Shown here in pieces: positions 10,461 through 20,594 of a stretch of DNA of 64,000 nucleotides. The stretch comes from JBFHFS01 sp041583495 (GTDB taxonomy: Bacteria; Bacteroidota; Bacteroidia; Bacteroidales; Marinilabiliaceae). Where the stretch lies: positions 62,001-126,000 of the forward strand of contig JBFHFS010000006.1 of NCBI GenBank assembly GCA_041583495.1, in the 5' to 3' direction. The position numbers and the translations under genes are program-made. The notes under the pieces were generated by a model. That model was not told where the DNA came from. It worked only from the letters and a program-made list of their open reading frames with translations, and searched no databases. Numbering within the stretch: position 1 is the stretch's first letter; every line of letters begins with the position of its first letter.

Positions 10461-11398
10461 AACCAAATTCTATCAGTATAAGTAGGTATCGCTATGTTAA
10501 AAATACAGCTTTTATCTTCTCGGTTTTTCTGGCAATCGGAAACCCATTCAGTTCATGCAGGGACTATCGAGTGGATCAGATACCTTCAGGAAACTTCGAA
10601 AGGTTTTCCCAAGAATGAGCTGACCCGCAAGGGTGAAGATCCTTATTTGTCGTTTTTTCATTCAGTAAGGTTTATTTCTCTGATTTTCAAAATTCGAAAG
10701 AATTCGGCAGTTCCGGATTCAGGGCTTGCCCCGGGAACCCGTTCGTATTGTAAAGTTTGGTCAATTTTAGGGATGTATGGTCAAACAGCCCAATTGGGGG
10801 CAACTTTCCCACCCCCCTTTTTTAGGCTTTGTAAGTCGTTCTAACAAGGCGTTTTGTTGTGCCAAAAAGTTAAACAAAACTGCCAAAATGTGTATTGATA
10901 AGCGTGCTTTTTATGTGTTCTTTTGTTAAAATGATTTAATATAAGTAGATTTTTTTCGGGGCGTTGAATTGGCTGTTGAGTTTTTATTTTCGGTTGGCAA
11001 GGTTAAAGAAAATGGCTGCTTCAGGAAGGAATTTGGGCGGGTAAAGAGGACCGGGATATTGGTTAGTTTGTTCTCTTAAGGTTACACTGCTGTTGGTTTT
11101 AGTCCTTCAATTGACTTAAAGAGAAAGTAGATATGATGGATGGATCGATGCAGCCGTTGCCAAAGGGCCTCCTTTTTTTCTGTTGTTTTTTTACCTTTTC
11201 GTTTCCGGAAATGGAATAAACAGGAAGCCCTGTTGAATAACTTCTTCTTCGGTGAAGCGTGCTGTTGGATGGGAGCCTTCTTTTCACCTTTAAGAACTTA
11301 AATCCAAAAAAACGTTAAGCCCTGGCAATTAAGAAATCATAAAAAAGAATCAGCAAAGAAATATATATCAACAAGAAAGTTATCGAAAACTGAAACGA
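10461..11398. other. 938-bp non-coding gap inside the enzyme block
   Basis: No convincing gene is visible. A 116-codon frame at 10494-10844 has no domain-like pattern and an odd composition (PPPFF, many Ser/Arg). One promoter-like pair is present near 10921-10953. The gap probably separates two transcription units, 1-10460 and 11399 onward. Confidence 0.5.
10921..10953 (+). promoter_or_regulatory. Possible Bacteroidota-type promoter
   Basis: TTTTG at 10921-10925 is followed after 20 bp by TAGATTTT at 10946-10953, close to the Bacteroidota -33 (TTTG) and -7 (TAnnTTTG) elements. It points toward the gene at 11399 but would leave a leader of about 440 nt, so it is weak evidence. Confidence 0.25.
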
Positions 11399-13171
11399 AT
11401 GAATTTATCAAACGGATTGACATGTGAAAAGGGGACTCAAGTGGGGATATTTTTCCTGCTGCTCCTCCTTTTATCCTGCGCCAATCCCAACGAGCGGTCA
11501 GCAGTGCCAAAACCGGTTGGGTTTAACCAGGTTAGGATGGGAGGAGAACTGTATCAGCGGGCCATGAAGAATTTCGATCGCCTGGAAAGTGATATTTATC
11601 ATCCTGAGAATGTTTTTCCCAGGCAACACCATGCCAGCTCAGCTGGATGGCCCGGCGATAAGGAAGGTCGAACAATTCTGGGTTTGGTTCTCGAAGCCAG
11701 GGCAACTCATCGCACGCCTTTGTATTTGGATAAAATGATTCAAATATTGCCCCAAAAGTTGAATGAAGAGGGGTATTTGGGCCCTGTTCAGGGGGATACC
11801 ATTGACGAGCAGCAGCTCTCGGGGCATGGCTGGTTGTTGCGGGCTCTGTGCGAATACTACCTTTGGAAGGAAGATCCAAAGATTAAAACGATTATCCAGG
11901 GGATCATCAACCATCTGGCTTTGCCAACAAAAGGGCACCATCAGAATTATCCGATCACGCCTGCCGAACGGGTTCTCGATAAGGGGGGCATGTCGGGTTC
12001 TTCAGTCAATGTGGTGAATGGTTGGAAACTTTCAACTGATGTGGGTTGCGATTTTATCTTTATGGATGGCGTTGTTCAGGTATACGGTCTGTTTCCCTCT
12101 GAAAGGCTGAAAGCCTTGATCGACGAAATGATGAGCCGTTTTTTTGAAATGGATCTTATCGGCCTGAAAGCTCAAACTCATGCCACATTAACCGGGCTAC
12201 GTGCTGCTTTGCGATATGGTGAAATTACAGGGCAAAAAGAGTGGTTGTCGAAAGTTGAGACAAATTACAAGCTCTATCTGGATCAGGCTGTGACTGAGAA
12301 TTATGAGAATTTTAACTGGTTCGGACGCCCTGAGTGGACCGAGCCTTGTGCCATTGTTGATTCGTATCTGTTAGCCGTTCAATTGTGGCAGAACACTCAC
12401 TCCCCCGAGTATTTGGAGGCGGCTCAGCTCATTTATTACAATGCCCTCGGGCATACTCAAAGATCCAATGGCGGCTTTGGCTGCGATAACTGTCCCGGCC
12501 CGGTGGATAAATCCTTGTTTGTTAAAGCCGATGAAGCTTTTTGGTGTTGCACCATGCGAGGGGGGGAAGGATTGGCCCGGGCCATTGAATACAGTTACTT
12601 TACAGCCGGTGATACCCTGATTGTTCCTGCCTTTAATTCCAGTTCGGTGAGTTTTAGTATTGGGGGGGCTCCCGTTGTTATTAGCCAACAGACGGCTTAT
12701 CCGTTTGGCAATAAGGTGATTTTGAGCGTGGACAGTCTTGAAAGACCAGCGGAATTGAATCTCAAGCTGTTTGTTCCTGCCTGGGTTCTTGAGCCGAAAA
12801 TTACCATCAATCATAAGCCCATCAATTTTAAGGTAAAAAATAAGTTTGCCCTCCTCTCAACGCCAGTTAGTGCCGGGGATACCCTCGAATATTCCTTTGC
12901 CTTAAGCTATGGTGTTGAAGGGGTTGCCAATTTGGCACACGCAAAATCGGGAGATAAAAGGTTGTTCTATGGTCCATTGGTTCTTGGTCATGAAGGTGCA
13001 CCGGAAATTGATATTCCGAAAAATGCATGGATTGAGCGAATCAGCGATTATGAATTTCAACTCAAAGGAACGGACATAACTCTTTCTTCGGTTTATCATT
13101 TGATGGATCCGAAGGTATGCCAGGATTCCGGATATCGGAAGCAAATACTTTTCAGTGAAAGTCTGAAGTGA
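11399..13171 (+). CDS. Second GH127/DUF1680-type lipoprotein, divergent, with extra cysteines
   Basis: 590 residues with a lipoprotein signal (GIFFLLLLLLSC). The helical barrel keeps the family zinc signature: E-x-C in TEPC (Glu315, Cys317) and the Cys pair in FWCC (Cys383, Cys384). It differs strongly from the paralogue at 2406, and adds a C-x2-C (GCDNC, Cys362 and Cys365) just before the Cys pair, which could alter or duplicate the metal site. A beta-sandwich C-terminal domain follows (LNLKLFVPAW). The enzyme probably removes a terminal furanose or related sugar from side chains; the exact sugar is not readable. Its stop codon overlaps the possible GTG start of the next gene by 3 bp, so the two are translationally close. 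Confidence 0.75.
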   Translation: MNLSNGLTCEKGTQVGIFFLLLLLLSCANPNERSAVPKPVGFNQVRMGGELYQRAMKNFDRLESDIYHPENVFPRQHHASSAGWPGDKEGRTILGLVLEARATHRTPLYLDKMIQILPQKLNEEGYLGPVQGDTIDEQQLSGHGWLLRALCEYYLWKEDPKIKTIIQGIINHLALPTKGHHQNYPITPAERVLDKGGMSGSSVNVVNGWKLSTDVGCDFIFMDGVVQVYGLFPSERLKALIDEMMSRFFEMDLIGLKAQTHATLTGLRAALRYGEITGQKEWLSKVETNYKLYLDQAVTENYENFNWFGRPEWTEPCAIVDSYLLAVQLWQNTHSPEYLEAAQLIYYNALGHTQRSNGGFGCDNCPGPVDKSLFVKADEAFWCCTMRGGEGLARAIEYSYFTAGDTLIVPAFNSSSVSFSIGGAPVVISQQTAYPFGNKVILSVDSLERPAELNLKLFVPAWVLEPKITINHKPINFKVKNKFALLSTPVSAGDTLEYSFALSYGVEGVANLAHAKSGDKRLFYGPLVLGHEGAPEIDIPKNAWIERISDYEFQLKGTDITLSSVYHLMDPKVCQDSGYRKQILFSESLK

Positions 13172-13194
13172 AAATAAATCTGAAATGCTATAAA

Positions 13195-15381
13195 ATGATG
13201 ATGCCAGAAAAGAAATACTACGATACAGAAACAGCCGTTTTCGATCGGGTAAGTCCCCTCTTTGTCGGGATGTTAATAATGATTGGCTTGTCTTTCCAGT
13301 CGTGTAAAGACGATCAGGAGTCAGATCCCGTTGTGGTTTCGACTGTTGAGTATATGCGGTTTAATTCCACCACCGTGAATCAGCTTCAACTCGACCTGGA
13401 TGCTTCCTTTCAATACAAGCTTACCACCACGGGTGAAGACCCCTATGTGTCGTTGATGCCCCTGGCAAATGCGAATTCCACCGAAAATGTGGTTTTTACC
13501 TTCGAATATAAAAGCACCCAGAATCTCAGTAATTTGCAGATTTTCTTCGGTTCTCCGATTACCGAAGTGCGTTCCATAAAATCAGAATCGATTTCGGCCA
13601 CTAATCTTTGGACGACCTTTTCCATTGATTTAGGCGAAAATATTGATGCCTTTGAATGGGGGGATGCAGGGGATTTTTTTCGGCTCGATTTCGGAAATAA
13701 GGCAGGAGTTGTAATTCAGATTCGGAATATGCGCTTGAGAGTCAGAACTGATGAAGAGTTGGCTCTGGCCAAAGCGCGTGAGGATATGATTGCCCGCGAT
13801 CTTTTATTGGAATCGAATATTCTGAAATACCTGGCCACTAATTTTGGGTCTCAGATTACTGAGGTGAAGGCAGGCTCATCAACCATTACCATTAAAGGTA
13901 ATTACTCCGGGGATGGTCCCTATAGCCTTTGTGAGGTGAAACCCTACGATCATTTCACGGAGATCACGAAATTCCAGAGCGTTCTTCTGTTGAACAGTTC
14001 TTCTTTCTCTGTGGATGTCGACCGTTTTGTCATTAGCAATGGTTTTAATTACGATAGAGTCTTGTCGAAATGGGCGATAGTAAAAATTGGGGCTTCATCG
14101 GATGAGATTGTATCACATGCCCGGTATGCCGATGAGATTTATGCCACTCAAAATTTGCCTGCTCAGCAACCTTTGGGCCGGAAGGGGTTGGGCGGTTATT
14201 TCATTAGCCGGGGATTTGGATCGGATCTGGATGATTTGAATATCTCGAGTGTGACGGTAAATGTGGCATTTACTGAATTTATGTACCTGGAATCGCGTGC
14301 CAATGCCATTGCTCACCCTTACGGGAATAAGACCTACTATTTCGATAAGTCCAGGGTTGAACAGCTTGACCTTACCCTGCAAGAGGCGCAGTCGAGAAAT
14401 ATTGTGGTAGCGGCCATCATTTTAGTTCAAAAGGCATCGCAATGTGCCGATCCGGATATCGGAGAGTTGCTTCAGCATCCGGATTATACCTCCGAAGGCA
14501 TTTTTACCATGCCCAATATGACGACTCCCGCAAGTTTGAATTGCTATGCGGCAGCGCTGGATTTTCTTGCCAGTCGATATGGGCGAAGCGACAATAGTTA
14601 TGGGCGAATACACCATTGGATAATGCACAACGAAGTGGATGCCGGAATCTCGTGGACCAATATGGGCGAGAAACCGATGACAGTTTATATGGATACCTAC
14701 ATCAAATCGATGAGGTTGTGCTACAATATTGCCCGCAAATATGATGCAAACAGCCAGGTGTTTGGTTCTTATACGCATTCCTGGTCTGCGGCTGTTGGAT
14801 CAAAATGTTATGCCACCAAAGAGATGCTGAAAACCTTACAGGATTTTTGTAATGCAGAGGGCGATTTTCAATGGGCTTTGGCTTATCATCCTTATCCCGA
14901 AAACCTGTTTGAACCAAAAACCTGGAACGATCAGAATGCCACATTCAACATGAATACCTCCCTGATAACCTTTAAAAATCTGGAAGTTCTTGATGCGTGG
15001 ATAAAAGAGTCGGCCAATAAATATAAGGGTTCAATGAAACGAACGCTTTGGCTCTCCGAAAATGGAACCAATTCGCCGACCTACAGCGATACCGATTTGA
15101 AAGAACAGGCTGCCGGATTTGCCTATACCTGGAAAAAGTTGAAGGTGCTTGACGGAATAGATGCCATGCAATGGCATAACTGGATCGACAACCGGTATGA
15201 GTATGGTTTACGAATCGGTCTTCGCCGTTTTCCTGACGATACAGAGGACCCGGGCGGAAGAAAACCCGTATGGTTTGCTTTTCAAGCGGCTGATACACAG
15301 AGTGAGGACGACGTTTTTGAGGTTTACAAATCCATCATCGGAATTACTGACTGGAGCGAAGTCATTCATCAGGTGGAATAG
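13195..15381 (+). CDS. DUF5722-type clan GH-A glycosidase-like lipoprotein
   Basis: About 728 residues from ATG 13195 (ATGs also at 13198 and 13201; a GTG at 13168 overlaps the previous stop). A lipoprotein signal is seen at MLIMIGLSFQSC. Residues about 50-190 form a jelly-roll CBM-like module and about 205-315 an Fn3-like module, followed by the TIM barrel. Two candidate catalytic glutamates fit clan GH-A spacing: MHNEVDAG (Glu480) as acid/base and LSENG (Glu622) as nucleophile. The family assignment to DUF5722 is from recollection of the GLGGYFISRGFG-like region and should be treated as probable. Its N-terminal module pair has the same order as that of the broken beta-helix gene at 8130. 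Substrate unknown; the rhamnosidase-rich neighbourhood suggests a rhamnoglycan side chain or backbone. Confidence 0.65.
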   Translation: MMMPEKKYYDTETAVFDRVSPLFVGMLIMIGLSFQSCKDDQESDPVVVSTVEYMRFNSTTVNQLQLDLDASFQYKLTTTGEDPYVSLMPLANANSTENVVFTFEYKSTQNLSNLQIFFGSPITEVRSIKSESISATNLWTTFSIDLGENIDAFEWGDAGDFFRLDFGNKAGVVIQIRNMRLRVRTDEELALAKAREDMIARDLLLESNILKYLATNFGSQITEVKAGSSTITIKGNYSGDGPYSLCEVKPYDHFTEITKFQSVLLLNSSSFSVDVDRFVISNGFNYDRVLSKWAIVKIGASSDEIVSHARYADEIYATQNLPAQQPLGRKGLGGYFISRGFGSDLDDLNISSVTVNVAFTEFMYLESRANAIAHPYGNKTYYFDKSRVEQLDLTLQEAQSRNIVVAAIILVQKASQCADPDIGELLQHPDYTSEGIFTMPNMTTPASLNCYAAALDFLASRYGRSDNSYGRIHHWIMHNEVDAGISWTNMGEKPMTVYMDTYIKSMRLCYNIARKYDANSQVFGSYTHSWSAAVGSKCYATKEMLKTLQDFCNAEGDFQWALAYHPYPENLFEPKTWNDQNATFNMNTSLITFKNLEVLDAWIKESANKYKGSMKRTLWLSENGTNSPTYSDTDLKEQAAGFAYTWKKLKVLDGIDAMQWHNWIDNRYEYGLRIGLRRFPDDTEDPGGRKPVWFAFQAADTQSEDDVFEVYKSIIGITDWSEVIHQVE

Positions 15382-15456
15382 TTTGGGCCTCATTTTTCAG
15401 ATGCGTAGTGAATGACAAGGCGTTTTTTGAGCTAAATATTAATTAAAATTAGTCCA

Positions 15457-17277
15457 ATGGATAAAAAGAACCTGTTGAAATCAATTTCTGTGGCAGCACT
15501 CGTTTTGTTCTGTTTGGTACCTGCCAAGTCGCAATCAGTCATTAGTGACCAATGGGCGGCAACCGATGCACTTGGCCGCCAAGTACGTGATTGCAGTGAA
15601 GCCGGAGCTAAAAACAAAGAGAAGTTTGTGGCGATGTTTTACTGGACATGGCACCAGGGAGATGATGACACCACTTACCAGGTGAAAAATATTACAGAAA
15701 TCGTCCGGAATTATCCCGAGGCGATGCAGGATTATCACCATCCGGCATGGGGTAGCCGGAAACCGGGTTTTTTCTATTGGGAACAACCCTTGCTTGGTTA
15801 TTACAAAACCACCGATCCATGGGTCTTACGTAAGCATGCCGAAATGTTGGCTGATGCAGGGGTGGATGCTGTTTTTTTCGATTGCACCAATGGGAATATT
15901 ACCTGGAAAGAGTCCTATGAAGCGCTGATGAAAACCTGGGATCAGGCCCAAAAGGATGGGGTGAATGTGCCTAAAATAGCCTACATGCTTCCCTTTGGGG
16001 CGGCTCCTCATTCATTGGCCTCCTTGCGGCAACTTTATCGTGATGTTTATAAACCTGGCCTTTATAAGAATCTATGGTTTGTATGGAAAGGGAAACCCTG
16101 TATCATGGCCTATCCCGACAATCTGACCAATTCGGCCGAAGATCAGGAGATTGCCCGGTTTTTCACCTTTCGACCCGGACAACCCGACTACGTGGATGGC
16201 CCTAAACGAAATGACCAATGGGGATGGCTCGAAAATTATCCTCAACATGGTTATGTAAAAGACCCCTCGGGTAAATTTGAACAGGTGACTGTAGGCATCG
16301 CCCAAAATGCCAGTCCTGAAACCAATGGACATTGCAGTGCCTTCAATTTGCCGGGCTCTTATGGCCGCAGTTTTACAAAAAGAAATGGTTTCGACCCCCG
16401 GATTGAAGGTTATCTCTATGGCTGGAATTTTTTGGAACAGTGGGATCGGGCTTTTGAACTGGATCCTGAACTGGTTTTTGTAACCGGTTGGAACGAATAC
16501 ATTGCCGGCCAATGGTTACCGAAAGATAGTTGGACCGGAAAACCTTTTTCGTTTGTGGATCAGTTCGACTGGGAACACAGCCGTGACATTGAACCCAATA
16601 AAGGATGGGGCGATAAAGGCGATGTCTATTACCTTCAGTTGATTGATCAGGTCCGGAAATTTAAAGGGATGAGTCCCCCCGAAAAGGCATCTGCGCCAAA
16701 GAGTATAAAAATTGGGAAGGCTGGGGAGTGGGCAGAGGTGGCTCCCTATTACAAACACTACAAAGGAAATACCCTGCACCGCGATCATCGTGGCCGTTAC
16801 AATCAATATTACCAAAACAACACCGGGCGAAATGATATCGTGGGGGCTAAGGTGGCCCGCGATGCCGAAAATATTTATTTCTACGTGGAAACAGCCGAGG
16901 CGCTTACCCCGAAAACCGACAGTAACTGGATGATGCTTTTCATTGATGTCGATCGGGATAAGTCAACGGGCTGGAATGGCTATGATTTTATCGTTAATAG
17001 GGTAAGTCCGGACAAAAATAAGGTTGTGATTGAAAAAAATGTGGGTGCGCGCTGGGAATGGGAAGGGGTTGCCGAATCCGAAATGGCCGTTCAGGGCAAT
17101 AAACTTGAACTGGAAATTCCCAGAAGGGCTCTGAACCTCTTGGGAAAAGCGCTCAATTTCGAATTCAAATGGAACGATAATATGCAGGAAAACGGGAACA
17201 TTATGGATTTTTATGTTAATGGAGATACCGCTCCGGGTGGCCGGTTTAATTTTGTTTTTTCAGAGAATAACAAATGA
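15457..17277 (+). CDS. GH99/GH71-like glycoside hydrolase with CBM9-like domain
   Basis: 606 residues with a cleavable signal peptide (SVAALVLFCLVPAKSQS). This is the closest paralogue of the first gene: same AATDALGR opening, LADAGVDAVFFDCTNGN, FFTFRPGQPDYVDGP, then VTGWNEY with Glu347 as candidate catalytic residue (Tyr replaces the usual Trp). It lacks the inserted module, and the joining point (YPDNLTNSAEDQEIARFFTF) shows where the insertion falls in the other protein. The CBM9-like C-terminal domain runs from about 425 to the end and finishes with DFYVNGDTAPGGRFN. No T9SS tail, so it is probably periplasmic or simply secreted. It may process a product of the longer surface enzyme. Confidence 0.75.
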   Translation: MDKKNLLKSISVAALVLFCLVPAKSQSVISDQWAATDALGRQVRDCSEAGAKNKEKFVAMFYWTWHQGDDDTTYQVKNITEIVRNYPEAMQDYHHPAWGSRKPGFFYWEQPLLGYYKTTDPWVLRKHAEMLADAGVDAVFFDCTNGNITWKESYEALMKTWDQAQKDGVNVPKIAYMLPFGAAPHSLASLRQLYRDVYKPGLYKNLWFVWKGKPCIMAYPDNLTNSAEDQEIARFFTFRPGQPDYVDGPKRNDQWGWLENYPQHGYVKDPSGKFEQVTVGIAQNASPETNGHCSAFNLPGSYGRSFTKRNGFDPRIEGYLYGWNFLEQWDRAFELDPELVFVTGWNEYIAGQWLPKDSWTGKPFSFVDQFDWEHSRDIEPNKGWGDKGDVYYLQLIDQVRKFKGMSPPEKASAPKSIKIGKAGEWAEVAPYYKHYKGNTLHRDHRGRYNQYYQNNTGRNDIVGAKVARDAENIYFYVETAEALTPKTDSNWMMLFIDVDRDKSTGWNGYDFIVNRVSPDKNKVVIEKNVGARWEWEGVAESEMAVQGNKLELEIPRRALNLLGKALNFEFKWNDNMQENGNIMDFYVNGDTAPGGRFNFVFSENNK

Positions 17278-17340
17278 TTTTTTAGACAAACGAAGTGTAA
17301 ACTCATGTAGTTATCGTTAATGCCAATAAATTAGATAGAT

Positions 17341-20300
17341 ATGAAAAATAAAGCGGGCCTGTTAATTTGTCTTTTTGCGATTCTGTTTTTTGCGGGATGT
17401 GAAGCTGATAAAGGCCATCTAACCGGGGAGAATCTTGAATCCGGTTTTGTTACACCTCCCGATTCCATACAAACCAGCGTTTACTGGTATTGGATTTCTG
17501 ATAATATTTCGAAAGAAGGCGTGATAAACGATCTTCATTCGATGAAACAAGCCGGGATCAACCGGGCATTCATAGGAAATATCGGGTTGGATGATGTGCC
17601 CTATGGAAAAGTAAAAATGCTCAGCGAAGAGTGGTGGGATATCCTGCATACAGCCCTTAAGACGGCTACAGAACTGAACATTGAAATCGGGATTTTTAAC
17701 TCTCCGGGATGGAGCCAATCCGGGGGGCCCTGGGTGAATGCCAATGCCGCCATGCGTTACCTTACCTCCTCGGAGCTTCGGGTGAGAGGCCCTCAGAAGT
17801 TGGTGCAGAAGATTGAAAAACCGATCGATATTTTTCAGGATGTGAAGGTAATTGCTTATCAGGCACCTGCTGATGACCAACTTGTGCTGAATACCCAAAA
17901 TGGGCAAATTACTTCCTCGCCTCGTGTGTCCAACCTGGCAAAAATAGTGGATGGAAACCATAACACGGGCATTCGTTTTCCGGCGGACAATGAATTTGTG
18001 GTTGACCTGGAATCCAAAACACCCTTTACAGCGCGCAGCCTTTCGGTGCGGCTAACCAACCACCCGTTGAATACCTCCGCGCTTCTTCAGGTAAAAGAGG
18101 CTGATGGCTATTTTCACACCCTTTCTGAATTTCAGATTAACCGGTCTAACCCGGCACTGAATGTTGGTTTCGATCCGTATGCCCCGGTGGTGGTATCGTT
18201 TCCGGCTACTACTGCAACCGGTTTTAGGTTGGTAATAAAGAATGCCAATCGCAACTGTGGACTTGCCGAAGTTGAGCTGGCTGCAGCCCCGCGTGTTGAA
18301 CGATACAGCGAAAAGACCCTGGCTAAAATGCATCCAACTCCGCTGCCTTACTGGCACGATTATCAGTGGCCTCAACAGCCTGAGTCGGACGATCAGTCAA
18401 CCGTTATTGACCCTTCAAAAGTCATCGACCTTTCCCAAAAACTGTCGGCCGATGGTACGCTCACCTGGGAGGTTCCTGATGGGGAATGGGTGATTCTTCG
18501 TACGGGCATGACGCCAACAGGTACCACCAATGCTCCCGCATCCCCCGAAGCAACGGGTTATGAAGTGGACAAAATGAGTAAAGAACATGTGGCCATGCAC
18601 TTTGAAGGCCATATGGGCGAGGTTATTAAGCGCATTCCCGAGGCCGACCGCAAATGCTTTAAAGTTGTGGTTCAGGATAGCTACGAAACCGGGGGGCAGA
18701 ATTTTACCGACGATTTTCTGGCTGAATTCAAGCAAAGATATGGTTACGATGCACTGCCTTACCTGCCTGTTTACCAGGGTAAAGTGGTGGGCGGCGTATT
18801 ATCTTCCGACCGCTTTTTGTGGGATATGCGCCGCATGGTGGCCGACAAGGTGGCCTACGATTATGTGGGTGGATTGAGGGAAGTAAGCCATAAATACGGG
18901 CTGCATACCTGGCTCGAATGTTATGGGCATTGGGGCTTTCCCAGTGAATTTTTGATGTATGGCGGACAGTCGGACGAGATTGGCGGAGAATTTTGGAGTG
19001 AAGGTGAACTCGGGGATATTGAAAACCGTGCCGCAACGTCCTGTGGTCATATCTATGGAAAAACAAAAATATCCGCCGAATCAAATACCTGTGCCGGAGC
19101 TTCTTTCTCCAGGTACCCGGGAGTAATCAAACAAAGAGGGGATCGGTTTTTTGCCGAAGGCATCAACAATACCCTTTTGCATGTGTACATTTCTCAACCC
19201 TACGAAGACAAAAATCCAGGGATGAATGCCTGGTTTGGGAACGAATTTAATCGGAAAAACACCTGGTTTTCGCAGATGGATGTCTATACCCAATATCTGA
19301 AACGTACCAATTTCATGCTTCAGCAGGGATTAAATGTGGCCGATGCAGCCTATTTTATCGGGGAAGATACGCCCAAAATGACCGGAGTTACGGACCCTGA
19401 GCTTCCGGCCGGGTATCAATTCGATTACATGAATGCCGAAGTGATCGAAAAATTTATGACTGTAAAAGATGGCCTGATTACTTTGCCTCATGGAACGCAA
19501 TACCGCATTTTGGTATTCCCGAAACTGGAAACGATGCGGCCCGAACTTCTGACTAAAATAAAGCAATTGGTTAATGAAGGAGCGGTGGTGTTGGGCCCGG
19601 CTCCCAAACGATCGCCCAGCTTGCAAAATCAGCCGGCGGCTGATGGGGAAGTTCAGCAACTGGCCGCCGAATTATGGGGGGATGTTGATGGGGCAACGGT
19701 GAAATTCAGAAAAGTTGGGAAGGGGATGATTATTAATGGGATGAATATGACCGAAGCTTTTGAACTGATTAATTGCGTTCCCGACTGTAAGTTATCGCCG
19801 GATAGAACCATTCATTACGGACACCGGACCCTGGGCATTGGCGAAATCTATTTTGTGACGAATCAAACAGCGCAGACCCAAACTATCATGCCCGAATTCA
19901 GGGTTAAAGGATTGCAGCCCGAACTATGGGAAGCCACAACCGGATCCATGCGAAATCTTCCGGCTTACGAGCAAAAAGGGGAAGTTACTCTGGTGCCTCT
20001 CAAATTAGAGGCTTACGAGAGTGTGTTTGTTGTCTTCCGTGAAAAGGCAGGTCAGGGATTAGCATCCGGAGTGGAAGCAAATTATCCTGAACCTGATCTT
20101 TTGGTTGATATTAAAGGTCCCTGGACTGTTCGTTTTGATTCTTTACAACGCGGTCCCAAAGAGACTGTTGTTTTCGAAACCCTTCAGGATTGGACAACTT
20201 CTGCGGACGAGCGGATCAAATACTATTCGGGAACCGCTTTTTATTCTTGTTCTTTCGATATGCCTCAAATTCCGGAAGGAAAAAGGGTTATCATCAACCT

Positions 20301-20583
20301 CGGTCGTTTTACAGCCATGGCCAAAGTTTCGGTAAATGGATCCTATGCCGGAGGGGTTTGGACGGCTCCCTATCAGCTCGATATTACCAAATTGGTCAAA
20401 GCCGGAGAAAATGAGCTTCAAGTCGAAGTGGTCAATACCTGGGTGAACCGACTCATTGGGGACCTTAATCTGCCTGAAAGTGAGCGAAAGACCTGGTGTC
20501 CGGTCAACCGATACAACGCCGGTGATCCCTTGCAACCCTCGGGATTGTTTGGACCGGTGAAGATTTTAAATGTTCGGTACTAA
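17341..20583 (+). CDS. GH106 alpha-L-rhamnosidase lipoprotein
   Basis: 1080 residues, lipoprotein signal ending FFAGC. Clear GH106 features: PPDSIQTSVYWYWISDNISKEG, PGWSQSGGPWV, and DSYETGGQNFTDDFLAEF with Glu449 in the conserved D-S-[YW]-E motif. Between about residues 180 and 315 there is an extra discoidin-like beta module (VDGNHNTGIRF ... GFRLVIKNANRNCGLAEVEL) that the second GH106 of the window lacks. The C-terminal beta-sandwich ends LFGPVKILNVRY. GH106 enzymes remove alpha-L-rhamnose with inversion, often from pectic rhamnogalacturonan side chains. 11 bp before the next gene, so co-translated with the GH99-like gene at 20595. Confidence 0.9.
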   Translation: MKNKAGLLICLFAILFFAGCEADKGHLTGENLESGFVTPPDSIQTSVYWYWISDNISKEGVINDLHSMKQAGINRAFIGNIGLDDVPYGKVKMLSEEWWDILHTALKTATELNIEIGIFNSPGWSQSGGPWVNANAAMRYLTSSELRVRGPQKLVQKIEKPIDIFQDVKVIAYQAPADDQLVLNTQNGQITSSPRVSNLAKIVDGNHNTGIRFPADNEFVVDLESKTPFTARSLSVRLTNHPLNTSALLQVKEADGYFHTLSEFQINRSNPALNVGFDPYAPVVVSFPATTATGFRLVIKNANRNCGLAEVELAAAPRVERYSEKTLAKMHPTPLPYWHDYQWPQQPESDDQSTVIDPSKVIDLSQKLSADGTLTWEVPDGEWVILRTGMTPTGTTNAPASPEATGYEVDKMSKEHVAMHFEGHMGEVIKRIPEADRKCFKVVVQDSYETGGQNFTDDFLAEFKQRYGYDALPYLPVYQGKVVGGVLSSDRFLWDMRRMVADKVAYDYVGGLREVSHKYGLHTWLECYGHWGFPSEFLMYGGQSDEIGGEFWSEGELGDIENRAATSCGHIYGKTKISAESNTCAGASFSRYPGVIKQRGDRFFAEGINNTLLHVYISQPYEDKNPGMNAWFGNEFNRKNTWFSQMDVYTQYLKRTNFMLQQGLNVADAAYFIGEDTPKMTGVTDPELPAGYQFDYMNAEVIEKFMTVKDGLITLPHGTQYRILVFPKLETMRPELLTKIKQLVNEGAVVLGPAPKRSPSLQNQPAADGEVQQLAAELWGDVDGATVKFRKVGKGMIINGMNMTEAFELINCVPDCKLSPDRTIHYGHRTLGIGEIYFVTNQTAQTQTIMPEFRVKGLQPELWEATTGSMRNLPAYEQKGEVTLVPLKLEAYESVFVVFREKAGQGLASGVEANYPEPDLLVDIKGPWTVRFDSLQRGPKETVVFETLQDWTTSADERIKYYSGTAFYSCSFDMPQIPEGKRVIINLGRFTAMAKVSVNGSYAGGVWTAPYQLDITKLVKAGENELQVEVVNTWVNRLIGDLNLPESERKTWCPVNRYNAGDPLQPSGLFGPVKILNVRY

Positions 20584-20594
20584 TCTCTTGAGAA

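Noticed and set aside
10494..10844. 116-codon open frame
   Set aside because: No signal, domain pattern or plausible composition, and it lies in a gap with stops in other frames; treated as chance.
11099..11287. Minus-strand frame with Arg/Lys-rich protein
   Set aside because: Low complexity, no start signal, and translation in neighbouring frames looks equally protein-like, so chance.
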